This document shows positions 18,714-32,422 of a stretch of 39,079 nucleotides of DNA, piece after piece (within the stretch, counting starts at the first letter, position 1; each line of letters opens with the position of its first letter). The position numbers and the translations under genes were made by a program. The notes under the pieces were generated by a model, which saw only the letters and a program-made list of their open reading frames with translations, was not told the DNA's origin and did not search any database. The stretch spans positions 1 to 39,079 of the forward strand of contig LFJH01000004.1 in assembly GCA_001189335.2 (NCBI GenBank), given 5' to 3'. The stretch comes from Candidatus Paraburkholderia schumanniana. Lineage in GTDB: Bacteria > Pseudomonadota > Gammaproteobacteria > Burkholderiales > Burkholderiaceae.

Positions 18714-18907
18714 GTCGCTCGATGCTGAAGGCGAAGAATTTTTGATTCTACCGGACTGGCCGGGCGTTTCGTCCGCTGAGCCCGGCAATTCGGAGTAGGT
18801 CATGCGACGTGGCCGGATCTCCGGCCTATGCCTTTTGGCCGAGTTTTCAGATACCCGCATGCCTCGTTATGATCGACGGGTGCTCACAACTAGAACCAGG
18901 AGAATCG

Positions 18908-19766
18908 ATGAAACGCACGTCTTTCTGTCTCGCCTCCGTATCCGACGTCGCCATGTCGTTCGCGCTGGCGGGCTTGGCACACTCTGACGGTCCGGGGCGG
19001 CACCGTCGCGGGCGTCCCGCCCGCGTCTGCGCCGGCGCCTGCGCCCGCGCCTGCGCCCGCCGCGCCCGCGTCCGGCCTGGACGACGTGCTCGCACGCCAC
19101 GCGTTGCGAATCTGCACGACAGGCGACTACAAGCCATATTCTTTCCTGCGGCAGGACGGACAGTTCGAGGGCATCGACATCGATCTCGCCGAAAGCCTCG
19201 CGAAGTCGCTTGGCGCCAAGACGGAGTACGTGAAGACCTCGTGGTCCAACCTGATGAACGACTTCATCGCCAAGTGCGATATTGCCGTGGGCGGTGTCTC
19301 GACCACCCTCGAGCGACAGAAGCGCGCATTCTTCACCGAGGCGTACATGGAGGACGGCAAGACGCCGATCGTCCGCTGCGACGATGTCGACAAGTAATCA
19401 GACCGTCGCGCAGATCGATCAGCCGAACGTGCGCACCATCGTCAATCCGGGCGGCACGAACGAACGCTTTGCGAAGCAGTTTTTTCCGCACTCGCAGCTG
19501 ATCGAGTATCCGGACAACGTGACGATCTTCAAGCAGATCCTCGACGGCAAGGCCGACGTCATGGTCACCGATGCATCGGAGACGCTGCTCTAGCAGAAGC
19601 TCAATCCCGGCTTGTGCTCCATTCGGACAAGCCGTTCCAGTTCGGCGAAAAGGCGTATCTGCTGCCGCGCGGCGACGTGACATTCCAGCAGTATGTCGAT
19701 CAATGGCTGCACCTCGCGCGGTTGTCGGGCGAGTTTCAGGCCGTGTATGACAAGTGGCTGAAATGA
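18908..19766 (+). pseudogene. Family 3 extracellular solute-binding protein (PheC/amino-acid type), several lesions
   Basis: ATG 18908, preceded by AGGAG, opens a signal peptide (MKRTSFCLASVSDVAMSFALAG) that loses frame near 18990, before a Pro/Ala-rich repeat. The next frame gives GLDDVLARHALRICTTGDYKPYSF, EGIDIDLAESLAKSLGAKTEY and FIAKCDIAVGGVSTTLERQK, the amino-acid-binding fold of family 3. It stops at 19397. A third frame carries VAQIDQPNVRTIVNPGGTNE and VMVTDASETLL, up to an amber TAG at 19591-19593, and then needs another shift near 19608 to read DKPFQFGEKAYLLPRGD and end LKW-like at TGA 19764. It resembles the cyclohexadienyl dehydratase/PheC group, which can either bind amino acids or form phenylpyruvate. 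No partner transporter genes are adjacent. It is clearly dead. Confidence 0.85.
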
Positions 19767-19787
19767 GCGCCGCGGCGCATCCGAGAC

Positions 19788-20732
19788 TATCCGCGCATGA
19801 GTTCGCCCGTGCGCTCGCCGATCCTGCGCAGCCAGCCGAGCGCCGCTTCAGATTGCGAATGGAGTCGCGCGAAGCCGTGCGTCATGTCGTGTGCGTCGAT
19901 CATCTCGACGCGGCCGCCGTTGGCTTCCAGGAAGCGTTTCAGTTCATGGGCGTCGTCATAGAGGGGATCGTAGGCCGCTGCGACGACTAGCGCGCGCGCC
20001 GGCGTGCGTTCGACGGCTCTGTGAGGGGGAACGCGCGCACGTCATGGTCGCGCGGCGTCTCCCCGGAGAGGAACTGGGCCCAGTACCACTTCATTTCCTC
20101 GTTCGTGAGTCCGGGTCCGGTTGCATTGGCGGTGCAACTGGGTCTCTCGAATTGCCGCCGCATCACCGGATAGAGCAGCAGTTGGAAGCCGACGAGCCCC
20201 GCCACGCGCTCGTTCGCGGCACGCGCCGCGACGACTGCCAGATGGGCGCCCGCGCTGTCGCCGCCAACGGCCAGCCGGTCCGTCGCGAAGCCGAGTTGCA
20301 AACGGTGTTCGGCCAGCCAGATCAGGGCATCGAGAGCGTCTTCGCACGGCGCGGGAAAGGGATGCTCGGGCGCAAGACGGTAGTCCACGCTCGCCACCGC
20401 GCATTGGGAATCCAGCGCCAGCCGCTCGATAAGACCATCGTGCGTTTCGAGATCCCCCCCACCCAGCTGCCGCCATGAAAATAAACGATCAGCGGTAGCG
20501 AGCCGCGGGCTGCTTTCGGCTTATAGAGGCGCGCAACGAGCGTGCGGCCGGCTAGCGGAATCTCTATGTCCTCGGCCGCAATAGCGTCGCCGCGCGGTAG
20601 CGCGTAGGCTTTCGCCATTTCGCTGAAGCGTTCTCGCACGGTTCGAGCGCCGGCATCGGGTGGCGCAGGTTGATAAGCCTCGGCAATGCCGCGGTAGTAT
20701 CGAAATCGAAGCAAGGTTGCGTCAATCGTCAT
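19788..20732 (-). pseudogene. Alpha/beta hydrolase (HSL-type esterase/lipase), two frameshifts
   Basis: From ATG 20732 the first frame covers the cap and the oxyanion motif (LPLIVYFHGGSWVGG). The frame is lost at the C-run near 20455. The next frame continues ASVDYRLAPEHPFPAPCEDA and has the nucleophile elbow VGGDSAGAHLAVV (Ser). It shifts once more near 20010. The third frame supplies the remaining catalytic residues in VVAAAYDPLYDDAHELKRFL (Asp) and MTHGFARLHSQ (His), then ends at TAG 19788-19790. All three catalytic residues of hormone-sensitive-lipase family esterases remain readable but in different frames. Such enzymes hydrolyse short esters; the substrate is unknown. The gene converges on the broken solute-binding protein gene. 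Confidence 0.85.
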
Positions 20733-21212
20733 GCGTGTCTCCGGGAGTATTTTGGGGGAGGAGTATCAGGGCGCGGACGGCGCTGCGATTCGTTTTCATA
20801 CGTCCATCCGTTCTATTTTCCTGGAACGCTAGAATAATCGCACTAGTCCGAAAATCAGCGTTAGCCGGCTCGCTCAGACCGATCAGATAAACGTGTGGAA
20901 TAATGGACAACATCTCCGCGCAAATCGGGAAATTTGCGCGAGAAAATTTACCGCGAGCCTTACAGGACGGGTGGGTTACAACCTGAAACACTTTGTTACG
21001 GCGACACGGAATCAATTCGCCCACAATCTGTTAAATGGTTTCAACACGGATGTATTGGGGCGCGCTGTGCGACAGCCGCGTGTTTCCGGTGGTCAGCTTT
21101 GGTCGAAGCTAAAATTGGGGCATCCCTGTTGGGATCGTTTCTTTGAGTGTACTCGCTCGAAAACATTCCACGTTTGGTCTCCTCGCGCTAACCCCGTAGC
21201 GTGTGGTTTTTA

Positions 21213-21236
21213 GTGGGCTCCAGGCCCGCTTTTTTC
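21213..21236 (+). terminator. Rho-independent terminator without an obvious gene upstream
   Basis: GTGGGC-TCCAG-GCCCGC (6-bp stem with one G-U pair) is followed by six to seven T residues on the plus strand. The nearest upstream coding sequences are on the other strand, which hints at an unannotated RNA. Confidence 0.6.
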
Positions 21237-21295
21237 TTCGCCTGTACAAACGTTTGCGCGGTCTGCGATTTTTCAGCGTGAACGTTTCGTTCGAT

Positions 21296-21329
21296 GACAG
21301 AAGGGAACGCCACGGCGCTCCCTTCTGTC
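21296..21329. terminator. Strong stem-loop downstream of the acyl-CoA synthetase gene
   Basis: An 11-bp perfect stem, GACAGAAGGGA paired with TCCCTTCTGTC, lies 20 bp after the minus-strand stop at 21349. There is no long U-run, so termination may be partly rho-dependent. Confidence 0.55.
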
Positions 21330-21348
21330 GTTCATTCTCCCCTTGCGC

Positions 21349-23085
21349 TCAGGCGGTTTTGGCCTCGGCTAGCTTCAGTTCATCGATCATGCGCGCACGC
21401 ATCACGAACTTCTGCGCCTTGCCGGTAACCGTCATCGGAAGTTCGTCGACGAAGCGAATGTAACGGGGAACCTTGTAATGCGCGACGCGCGATTTGACCC
21501 TTACAAAAATCGCGGATTTCATCTTCGGTTGCCTGCTCCCCCGGACGCACGACAATCCAGGCGCACACTTCCTCGCCGTACTTTTCGTCGGGCACGCCGA
21601 ACACCTGCACCGACTGCACCTTGGGATGGCGGAACAGAAATTCCTCGATCTCGCGTGGATAAATGTTTTCGCCGCCGCGAATCAGCATGTCCTTCAGGCG
21701 GCCGACGATGTTGCAGTAGCCTTGCGCGTCGAGCGTGGCAAGATCGCCGGTGTGCATCCAGCCGTCGACGATCGCCTCGCGCGTCTTCTCGTCGCCCCCC
21801 AGTAACCCTTCATCACCGAGTAGCCGCGCGTACACAGCTCGCCGGTCTCGCCGAGGGGCACGATGTTTCCGAGCGGATCAATGATCTTCACCTCGAGATG
21901 CGGCTGAATGCGGCCGACGGTGGTCGTGCGCTTGTCGAGCGGATCGGGGGTCGAACTCTGGAACGATACCGGGCTGGTCTCCGTCATGCCGTAGGCGATG
22001 GTGATCTCGCTCAGGTGCATCTTGGAGACGACGCGCTTCATCGTTTCGATCGGACACGGCGAGCCTGCCATGATCCCGGTGCGCAGGCGGCTGAAGTCGT
22101 ACTTCGCGAAGTCGGGGTGATCGAGTTCGATGATGAACATCGTCGGCACGCCGTGCAGCGCGGTGCATTTTTCGTCATGGACGGCCGCGAGCGTCGCGCC
22201 CGGATCGAATGCTTCGCCGGGGAAGACCATCACGCAGCCGGTCGACACGCACGCGAGCACCGCCAGCACCATGCCGAAGCAGTGATAGAGCGGCACGGGA
22301 ATGCACAGCGAGTCCTGCTCCGTCAGTCGCATCGCCATCGCGATATAGCGCGCGTTGTTGACGATGTTCCGGTGCGTGAGCGTCGCGCCCTTCGGGTTGC
22401 CGGTCGTGCCGCTCGTGAACTGGATGTTGATCGGCTCGTTCGGGTTCAGCTTCGCTTCGAGCGCGTCGAGCGTCGCCGCGTCAAGCTGGTCGCGCCCGGT
22501 GCGCATCACGTCATCGAAATTGAGCATGCCGGGCGTCTTGCCGTCGCCCATGCGGATCACGGCGCGCAGCTCCGGCAGCTTCGCGGCGCTGAGCTGGTTC
22601 GGCGCTGCATCGGCGAGCTCGGGCGCGAGCGTCTGCAGCATGTCCAGATATTTCGACGTCTTGAACTGCTCCGCCGCAATGACCGCCTTGCAGCCGACCT
22701 TGTTCAGCGCGTACTCGAGCTCGGCCAGCCGATACGCCGGATTGATGTTCACGAGCACGGCGCCCATGCGCGCGGTGGCGAACTGCGTGAGCAGCCACTC
22801 CACGCGATTCGGCGACCAGATGCCTACGCGATCGCCCGCTCGTATGCCGAGCGCGAGCAGGCCGCTCGCGAGCACATTCACCTGATTTGCGAACTCGCGC
22901 CAGGTCCAGCGGATGTTCTGCTCGCGAAACACCACCGCCGGCCGGTCGGGAAAACGGCGGACCGTATCGAGAAGAAACCGCGAAACGGTTGCGTCGCTCA
23001 AGGGAATATCGGTTGCGCCGCGAACATAGGAAACGCCGTCGCGCGGTTCGATCTGCACGCCGACCTGCGTCGGTTCAGTTGCCAT
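21349..23085 (-). pseudogene. AMP-forming acyl-CoA synthetase, two frameshifts
   Basis: Three frames add up to about 578 residues, the length of fatty-acyl-CoA synthases of the FadD3/AlkK type. From ATG 23085 the first frame is long: [21 protein letters not shown], the P-loop [42 protein letters not shown], and [19 protein letters not shown]. It is lost at a homopolymer near 21800 (TGGGG/GGC). The next frame gives [42 protein letters not shown] and EEVCAWIVV, to about 21500. The last frame holds [20 protein letters not shown] and the adenylation lysine motif [11 protein letters not shown]. The enzyme would activate medium or long carboxylic acids to CoA esters. Both breaks lie in the C-terminal lid region, so activity is probably lost. 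Confidence 0.85.
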
Positions 23086-23371
23086 CGATGGACTCCGCCA
23101 AGGTGAATCGCCGCCTGAATGAGGCACGCGTTGAACGGCTGCGGTGAGGGCCGAATATGAAGGGTCGCCGGGAAAGCCAATTGGAAGGCCATTGTGCACG
23201 GCAAAGCCGCAAGCGGGCATTGAATGTTTCCCCGCAATGGGCATTTGAAGCGATTCCAGAAAAGCCCGGCGAATCAACGCACTATGCGATTTCGGCCGAG
23301 AGTCCGCACATCCGATATGCACTTTTGCGTGCGCGATCTATTGATTCCCGAGCATAAAAAGATTCCCGAGC
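23086..23371. other. Intergenic region between acyl-CoA synthetase remnant and atp operon
   Basis: This region has no gene. It contains a perfect 18-bp tandem duplication (GATTCCCGAGCATAAAAA at 23343-23360 and 23361-23378), whose second copy runs into the A-tract of the atp terminator. Nothing else was identified. Confidence 0.55.
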
Positions 23372-23378
23372 ATAAAAA
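23343..23378. repeat. Perfect 18-bp tandem duplication
   Basis: GATTCCCGAGCATAAAAA is repeated head to tail twice with no mismatch, immediately downstream of the atp operon terminator. It is probably a recent slippage or recombination product. Confidence 0.85.
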
Positions 23379-23400
23379 AAAGCAGCCCGAAGGCTGCTTT
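23372..23400 (-). terminator. Rho-independent terminator of the atp operon
   Basis: On the minus strand AGCAGCC-TTCG-GGCTGCT (7-bp stem, very stable UUCG tetraloop) is followed by an eight-T run. It lies 38 bp after the atpC stop and should end the atp transcript. Confidence 0.92.
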
Positions 23401-23437
23401 CTTCAAACTGCTGAACGCCGTCTGGCGCGTCAGAAGC

Positions 23438-23863
23438 TCAGTGCTTCGCGTGCGCCTTGCGCAGACGCTGGATTGCCGCGAGCTGAGCCGTAGCGTACGC
23501 GAGTTCCGCTTGTGCCGTCGCGTATTCGAGCTCCGAGGTGTTGTTCTGAATCGCTTCCTCGGCGCGCTTCTTCGCCTGCTCGGCCTTCGCTTCGTCGAGA
23601 TCGGCGCCGCGAATGGCGGTGTCGGCGAGCACGGTCACGACGCCCGGCTGGATTTCGAGAATCCCGCCTGCGACGAACACGAACTCCTCCGAACCGTCTT
23701 CCGCCTCGATGCGCACCGCGCCCGGACGAATGCACGTGATGAGCGGCGTGTGGCCCGGCAGGATACCGAGTTCACCCGACTCGCCCGGCAGCGCGATGAA
23801 CTTCGCCTGACCCGAGAAGATCTGCTCTTCCGCGCTGACGACGTCTACCTTGATGGTTGCCAT
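23438..23863 (-). CDS. atpC: ATP synthase F1 epsilon subunit
   Basis: The 141-residue protein has the N-terminal beta-sandwich ([60 protein letters not shown]). A C-terminal pair of helices follows ([16 protein letters not shown] and [14 protein letters not shown]). Epsilon sits on the gamma shaft, links F1 to the c-ring and can inhibit ATP hydrolysis through its C-terminal helices. It is the last gene of the operon, 136 bp after atpD, and is intact. Confidence 0.96.
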   Translation of the reverse strand: MATIKVDVVSAEEQIFSGQAKFIALPGESGELGILPGHTPLITCIRPGAVRIEAEDGSEEFVFVAGGILEIQPGVVTVLADTAIRGADLDEAKAEQAKKRAEEAIQNNTSELEYATAQAELAYATAQLAAIQRLRKAHAKH

Positions 23864-23999
23864 TTATGTCGACTCCTGGGGTCTATCTCCGCTTACGCGG
23901 AGGAAAAGGCTATCGCGGGTACACCACGCGGTCGAGCGTGGCGTGCGAACGCCAGCCCGGCTTCGAACCGGCCAGCGTCCGCTGCGATACACCCCACCT
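23864..23999 (-). other. Structured atpD-atpC spacer
   Basis: This 136-bp gap is longer than the other atp gaps. On the minus strand it can fold CTCCGC-GTAA-GCGGAG (23887-23902, GNRA-type tetraloop) close to the atpC ribosome binding site. It also holds a near-palindrome around TTCGAA (about 23970). It might adjust the amount of epsilon made or protect the mRNA. No gene is present. Confidence 0.45.
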
Positions 24000-25421
<1,422 letters not shown>

Positions 25422-25432
25422 TCACGCGGCCG

Positions 25433-26317
25433 TCAGACCGCTGCGGCGCCGCCGACGATTTCCGACAATTCCTTCGTAATCGCGGCCTGGCGGCTCTTGT
25501 TGTAGACGAGCTGCAGTTCGTTGATCACTTGCTTTGCGTTGTCGGACGCGGCCTTCATCGCGACCATGCGCGCCGATTGCTCCGACGCTATGTTTTCCGC
25601 GACCGCCTGATAGACGAGCGCTTCCACGTAGCGGACCAGCAACTCGTCCACGACCGTTTGCGCGTCCGGCTCGTAGATGTAATCCCACGAGGTCTTCGGA
25701 GTTTCGCCGTCTTCGCCCTTCGCGTCGAGATCATCCACCGACAACGGCAGCAGCTGCTCGATCACCGCTTCCTGCTTCATCGTGTTGACGAAGCGCGTAT
25801 ACGCCAGGTACACCGCGTTGATCTTGCCTTCCAAATACAGGTCGAGCTGCACCTTGATTGCGCCGATCAGCTTTTCCAGATGCGGTGTGTCGCCCAGTTG
25901 CGTGGCCTGCGACACGACGCTGGCCTTCAGGCGATTCAGGAACCCGAGCCCCTTGCCGCCGATCGCCGAAGCTTCGATCTTCACACCGCTCTGATCGAGT
26001 TCCTTGATCTTGTTCAGCGACGCACGCAGGATGTTCGTGTTCATGCCGCCGCACAGACCCTTGTCGGTCGTGACGAGGATCAGGCCGGCCGTCTTCGCGC
26101 TGTCGTTCTTCATCATGAACGGGTGGCGGTACTCCGGGTTTGCCTTGCTCATGTGCGATGCGATTGCACGGACCTTGTCGGCATACGGACGGGCGGAATG
26201 CATGCGCTCCTGGACGCGGCGCATTTTCGATGCGGCGACCATTTCCATCGCTTTCGTGATCTTGCGCGTGTTCTGCACGCTCTTGATCTTGCCGCGAATT
26301 TCCTTCATTCCAGCCAT
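25433..26317 (-). CDS. atpG: ATP synthase F1 gamma subunit
   Basis: The 294-residue protein begins [20 protein letters not shown] followed by [14 protein letters not shown], the N-terminal coiled-coil strand. The central Rossmann-like domain follows ([20 protein letters not shown]). It closes with the C-terminal coiled-coil ([20 protein letters not shown], then [17 protein letters not shown]). Gamma is the rotating shaft that drives conformational change in beta. The gene is intact and 73 bp downstream of atpA. Confidence 0.96.
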   Translation of the reverse strand: MAGMKEIRGKIKSVQNTRKITKAMEMVAASKMRRVQERMHSARPYADKVRAIASHMSKANPEYRHPFMMKNDSAKTAGLILVTTDKGLCGGMNTNILRASLNKIKELDQSGVKIEASAIGGKGLGFLNRLKASVVSQATQLGDTPHLEKLIGAIKVQLDLYLEGKINAVYLAYTRFVNTMKQEAVIEQLLPLSVDDLDAKGEDGETPKTSWDYIYEPDAQTVVDELLVRYVEALVYQAVAENIASEQSARMVAMKAASDNAKQVINELQLVYNKSRQAAITKELSEIVGGAAAV

Positions 26318-26390
26318 TGCTTACTCCTTGATCGAAGCCGCGCGATGCCGCTTGTTTGCGCGGACAGCGCGCGTTGCTCCTCAGTCCCGA

Positions 26391-27932
<1,542 letters not shown>

Positions 27933-27984
27933 TATTCGCTCCTGATAGTCAATTGCGTGCCACCTATGCGCTTCTCTTGAAGCG

Positions 27985-28527
27985 TCAGGCGGTCAGAGCC
28001 GTCTGCATGCTGGCGAGGCGCGCGCGGACCGAGGTATCGAGCACTTCGTCGCCAACCGTCACGCGAACGCCGCCGATCAGCGATTGATCGACTGAAACGA
28101 TCGGTTTCAGCTTGCGCTGGAACTTGCGTTCGAGGCTTGCAACGAGGCTGTTCAACTGTTCGCCTTCGAGAGGGAATGCGCTCACGATATACGCGTCGGC
28201 CGCACCTTCACGGGCGTTCTTCAGCTCGTCGAACTGGACGGCGATTTCCGGCAGCAGCGACAGGCGATGATTCTCGACCAGCATGCCGACGAAATTCTTC
28301 GCCTGAGCATTGCCCTGAGCGAGCGGCGACTTCACCGCGGCGAGCAGGAGATCGACGATTTGCTGACGGCTCACCTTCGGGCTCGAGGCGACCGATTCCA
28401 CTTCGGGCAGACGCGCAACCTGAGCCAGCTCTCCGACGAAGGTGGACCAGCCCGCGAGATCGCTGGTTTCGGCCACGCGGAACAGCGCTTCTGCGTAAGG
28501 ACGAGCGATGGCTGCAAGTTCGGCCAT
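27985..28527 (-). CDS. atpH: ATP synthase delta subunit
   Basis: The 180-residue protein has the OSCP/delta fold. An N-terminal helical bundle ([20 protein letters not shown]) binds the top of F1. The C-terminal domain ends in [20 protein letters not shown] plus SVRARLASM, the family's most conserved part. Delta joins F1 to the b-subunit stalk. The gene is intact, with its start only 2 bp after the atpF stop, so the two are translated in close coupling. Confidence 0.95.
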   Translation of the reverse strand: MAELAAIARPYAEALFRVAETSDLAGWSTFVGELAQVARLPEVESVASSPKVSRQQIVDLLLAAVKSPLAQGNAQAKNFVGMLVENHRLSLLPEIAVQFDELKNAREGAADAYIVSAFPLEGEQLNSLVASLERKFQRKLKPIVSVDQSLIGGVRVTVGDEVLDTSVRARLASMQTALTA

Positions 28528-28529
28528 GA

Positions 28530-29000
28530 TCAGAGCTCGGTTTTGAGTTGATTCAGCAGATCGGCGTGCGCCTTCTGATCGACTTCGCGCTTCAGAATTT
28601 GCTCGGCGCCCTTGACGGCCAGCGCCGCGACTTCGGCACGCAGCGATTCACGCGCCTTTACGATTTGCTGATCGGCATCCGCCTTGGCTTGCGCGATGAT
28701 GCGCGCGGCTTCGGCCTGAGCGTTGGCCTTGATTTCTTCCGCGACTGCGGCGGCGCGCTTTTCAGCGTCAGCGATACGCTGCTGGCCGTCGTTGCGTGCT
28801 TGAGCGAGTTCCTGGTCGACGCGCTTGTGCGCTGCTTCGAGTTCCGCTTTGCCCTTGTCGGCGGCGGCGAGGCCGTCGGTAATCTTCTTCGAGCGCTCGT
28901 CGAGGGCGTTGATCAACGGCGGCCACACGAACTTCATCGTGAACCACGCGAGGATCAGAAACACGACCATTTGCGCAAACAGGGTTGCGTTGAGATTCAC
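28530..29000 (-). CDS. atpF: ATP synthase Fo b subunit
   Basis: The 156-residue protein has one N-terminal transmembrane helix ([20 protein letters not shown]) followed by [15 protein letters not shown] long Ala/Glu/Lys-rich helix follows ([40 protein letters not shown]), which dimerises as the peripheral stalk. It holds the stator against rotation. The length matches the 156-residue family norm. The gene is intact, and a 134-bp structured spacer separates it from atpE. Confidence 0.95.
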   Translation of the reverse strand: MNLNATLFAQMVVFLILAWFTMKFVWPPLINALDERSKKITDGLAAADKGKAELEAAHKRVDQELAQARNDGQQRIADAEKRAAAVAEEIKANAQAEAARIIAQAKADADQQIVKARESLRAEVAALAVKGAEQILKREVDQKAHADLLNQLKTEL

Positions 29001-29134
29001 GGTGTTTCCTTAAACGTTGCTTGATCGGAGGGGAAACGGTTAAAAGGCGCTCATCAGCTTGTTGAGCTCGATCAGCGCCTCACCCGTTCCGTTCTGGCGA
29101 CTTTAAAAAGTCAGACGCACACTTCCGAGGAACC
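29001..29134 (-). other. Structured atpE-atpF spacer
   Basis: On the minus strand this gap contains two inverted repeats: GGCGCTGATCGAG pairing with a distal GAGCGCC (29056-29089), and GACTTT-TTAA-AAGTC-like sequence at 29100-29114. Such structures in this gap often help give the c subunit its high stoichiometry by protecting or differentially translating atpE mRNA; that role is inferred here. Confidence 0.4.
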
Positions 29135-30465
<1,331 letters not shown>

Positions 30466-30525
30466 TCATATGTGATGCTACTGACATCCGGTGCTGCCGG
30501 CACTTACCTGGGACGTCAAGAATCA

Positions 30526-31067
30526 TCACCGCCGCGCCATTGCAACCCAGTAAGTCTTCAAAGCGACGATGTACGTGCCAGCAACGGCAGCCTCAACGCG
30601 CTCTTGTACCAGTACGCGACCGCCACGAACATCGCGATCGTCGCTCCCATCTTGATTGCTTCGCCGATCATCCAGGTCATGATCGTCCCGGCACCCCTCT
30701 TTGCTTTCAGGCGCGCGGCGAACAAAGCGCTCGGCACCCAGCAGATTGCTCCTCCCAGGAAGGCAGACAGCGCAGCATCGCCCGGCGGCTTGTAGAACAG
30801 CCACCACAGCAGCGTCGCACCCAGGGACAAAACCATTTGCGCTGCCACTACTCTATAAGGCGTGACACGCGATGGACGACTCACTTCAGGGCCAAACAGC
30901 TTCTTTGCCTGATCCCGCGTGAGCGGAACGATATTGTCTTGCGCCTCGGCGTCCCACGACTCGCCCGACGAACCGCGCGGCTGATTTCCGGAGGCGTTCG
31001 TATGGCCGGTTGCGTGAGCGTTCGGCGCTCGATTTTCCGCTCGCACCGTCTTCAAACCTTCAACCAA
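30526..31067 (-). pseudogene. atpI: ATP synthase accessory protein AtpI with C-terminal frameshift
   Basis: The frame from TTG 31067 gives 169 residues ending SALRLPLLARTSSL at 30558. It has the expected helices (YRVVAAQMVLSLGATLLWWL, SAFLGGAICWVPSALFAARL, MIGEAIKMGATIAMFVAVAY). One base earlier the next frame reads TYIVALKTYWVAMARR and stops at 30526, which is the normal AtpI ending. So a single base was probably lost near 30575, and about 16 residues including the end of the last helix were replaced by six. AtpI helps assemble the c-ring and is dispensable in many bacteria. The truncated protein might still work in part. It is the only damaged gene of the operon. Confidence 0.75.
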
Positions 31068-31123
31068 AAGTCCAGGGAAATCACCTTGCGCTTTCGAGGT
31101 GGCCTAGCTGATAAATCTGGGGG

Positions 31124-31152
31124 ATTGTAAGCGATTGTTGTCACGGATTCAA
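31124..31152 (-). promoter_or_regulatory. atp operon promoter
   Basis: On the minus strand TTGAAT (31152-31147) and TACAAT (31129-31124) are 17 bp apart, near-ideal sigma-70 boxes. They lie about 57 bp upstream of the atpI start. The spacing and position make this the likely main atp promoter. Confidence 0.75.
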
Positions 31153-31267
31153 TAGTTTAGGTGCGTCAAAAGTCAGGCGGACGAACCGTGAAATACGGTC
31201 TCAAAACCGAGATTTTTCTTGCAGTTGCAAGGAGATTTTCAGCCGATGCAGAAGCCTTCGGTGAGCG

Positions 31268-32410
31268 TCAAACGAGCGCCCAACCGATGAGCATCGCCAC
31301 GATCCAGAATGGTATCGACACGATATGAAACGGCATCCACATGCCCTTTTCGCCCGACAATCTGACTGCAATCAGATTGGCCAATGAGCCGATGGCGACG
31401 CCGAAGCCGCCCACGCTCACGCCGAAGGCGAGCGCGCGCCAATCCCTGGAAAACTCCGCGAGAACGATGGCCGCGGGTACGTTGCTGATCGCCTGAGAGA
31501 GCACGGCGCCCGCAGCATAGGCGCGCACCGGCGTGCCGACGCCCAGGTGCGCGATGCCATCGTGAATCGCCGGCAACGCGGCGGCGCTGCACAGCACGAT
31601 GAACATCAGCACGAAGATGAGCAGCAACAGCCAGTCGATCCTGAAAACGACCTCTCGTCGCCACAGCAGGAAGGCCGCCGCGAGCACGACGAGTGCCGGA
31701 CCCACGTGATGCGCGTCGGCGAGCGCAACAAATGCCGCGAACGCGAGCACGCTGACGCAGCACAGTACACGATCCACAGGATGGGCTTCGACATCGCCGG
31801 AGAGATCGAGTGGCTTCGGGCGAAACATGGAGAATGTCACCACGCCGAGCAGCGCCATCAGCGCGGCGCACAAGGGCAGCAGCGCCCACACGAATGCGGG
31901 AAACCCGACGCCGCTCGTCTGCCAGAGGAACAGGTTCTGCGGATTGCCGAGCGGCGTAAGAACCGAGCCGGCATTGACCGCGAGCGCGATCACGATGACG
32001 AGCCGCCTGATCGGCAACGGAGCGAGCTTGTGCAGAGACAACACGAGCGGCACGACCGCAAAGAGCGCAACATCGTTGGTCAGCACGGTGGACAGGGCGG
32101 CCGCGAGCGCGACGAGCAGCAGCGCCAGCGTGCGCTCACCATGAATATGATGCACTAGCCGATGCGCCGCCCACATCAGGAATCCTGATAATTCGATCGC
32201 CTTGGTCAGGATGAGAAGGCCAGCGAGCGTGGACACCGTTTGCCAGTCCACCAGTCCGGGCCGCGACGCCCACGGCCGCGGGTGCGCGATCTGCAGTACG
32301 ACGAGCGCGCAAACGAGAATCGCGAGAACCGGCTCCTTAAGGACGGGGACGGTTCTCCAGACGCGGGCGAGGAAGTCGGCCCGTGTGCGCTTGACGTCGA
32401 ACTCAGACAA
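31268..32410 (-). CDS. ArsB/NhaD-superfamily (SLC13-like) membrane permease
   Basis: The 380-residue protein has about ten hydrophobic helices in two halves, as in ion-transporter superfamily members. Each half has a hallmark re-entrant loop: STVLTNDVALFAVVPLVL followed by NAGSVLTPLGNPQNLFLWQT, and SQAISNVPAAIVLAEF followed by GVAIGSLANLIAVRLSG. These helix-hairpin motifs with Asn-Asp/Asn-Pro pairs bind the ion and substrate. Members export arsenite, exchange Na+/H+, or take up dicarboxylates; sequence alone does not say which. The start is TTG 32410, 12 bp after the parB stop, so it may be cotranscribed with parAB. The gene is intact. Confidence 0.8.
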   Translation of the reverse strand: MSEFDVKRTRADFLARVWRTVPVLKEPVLAILVCALVVLQIAHPRPWASRPGLVDWQTVSTLAGLLILTKAIELSGFLMWAAHRLVHHIHGERTLALLLVALAAALSTVLTNDVALFAVVPLVLSLHKLAPLPIRRLVIVIALAVNAGSVLTPLGNPQNLFLWQTSGVGFPAFVWALLPLCAALMALLGVVTFSMFRPKPLDLSGDVEAHPVDRVLCCVSVLAFAAFVALADAHHVGPALVVLAAAFLLWRREVVFRIDWLLLLIFVLMFIVLCSAAALPAIHDGIAHLGVGTPVRAYAAGAVLSQAISNVPAAIVLAEFSRDWRALAFGVSVGGFGVAIGSLANLIAVRLSGEKGMWMPFHIVSIPFWIVAMLIGWALV

Positions 32411-32422
32411 GATGCGTCCGTA

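Larger units (their letters stand above)
20733..21348. other. 616-bp non-coding region with terminator structures
   Basis: No protein with recognisable domains or an RBS is seen. The region is more AT-rich than its neighbours. It contains a U-tailed hairpin on the plus strand at 21213-21236 and a strong stem-loop at 21296-21329. A short plus-strand transcript ending at the first terminator, perhaps a small RNA, would explain that terminator, since no plus-strand gene precedes it. Confidence 0.4.

Noticed and set aside
17616-18860. HemE extended to 18860
   Set aside because: The extra N-terminal residues have no family counterpart. The GTG at 18713 gives the expected length and N-terminus.
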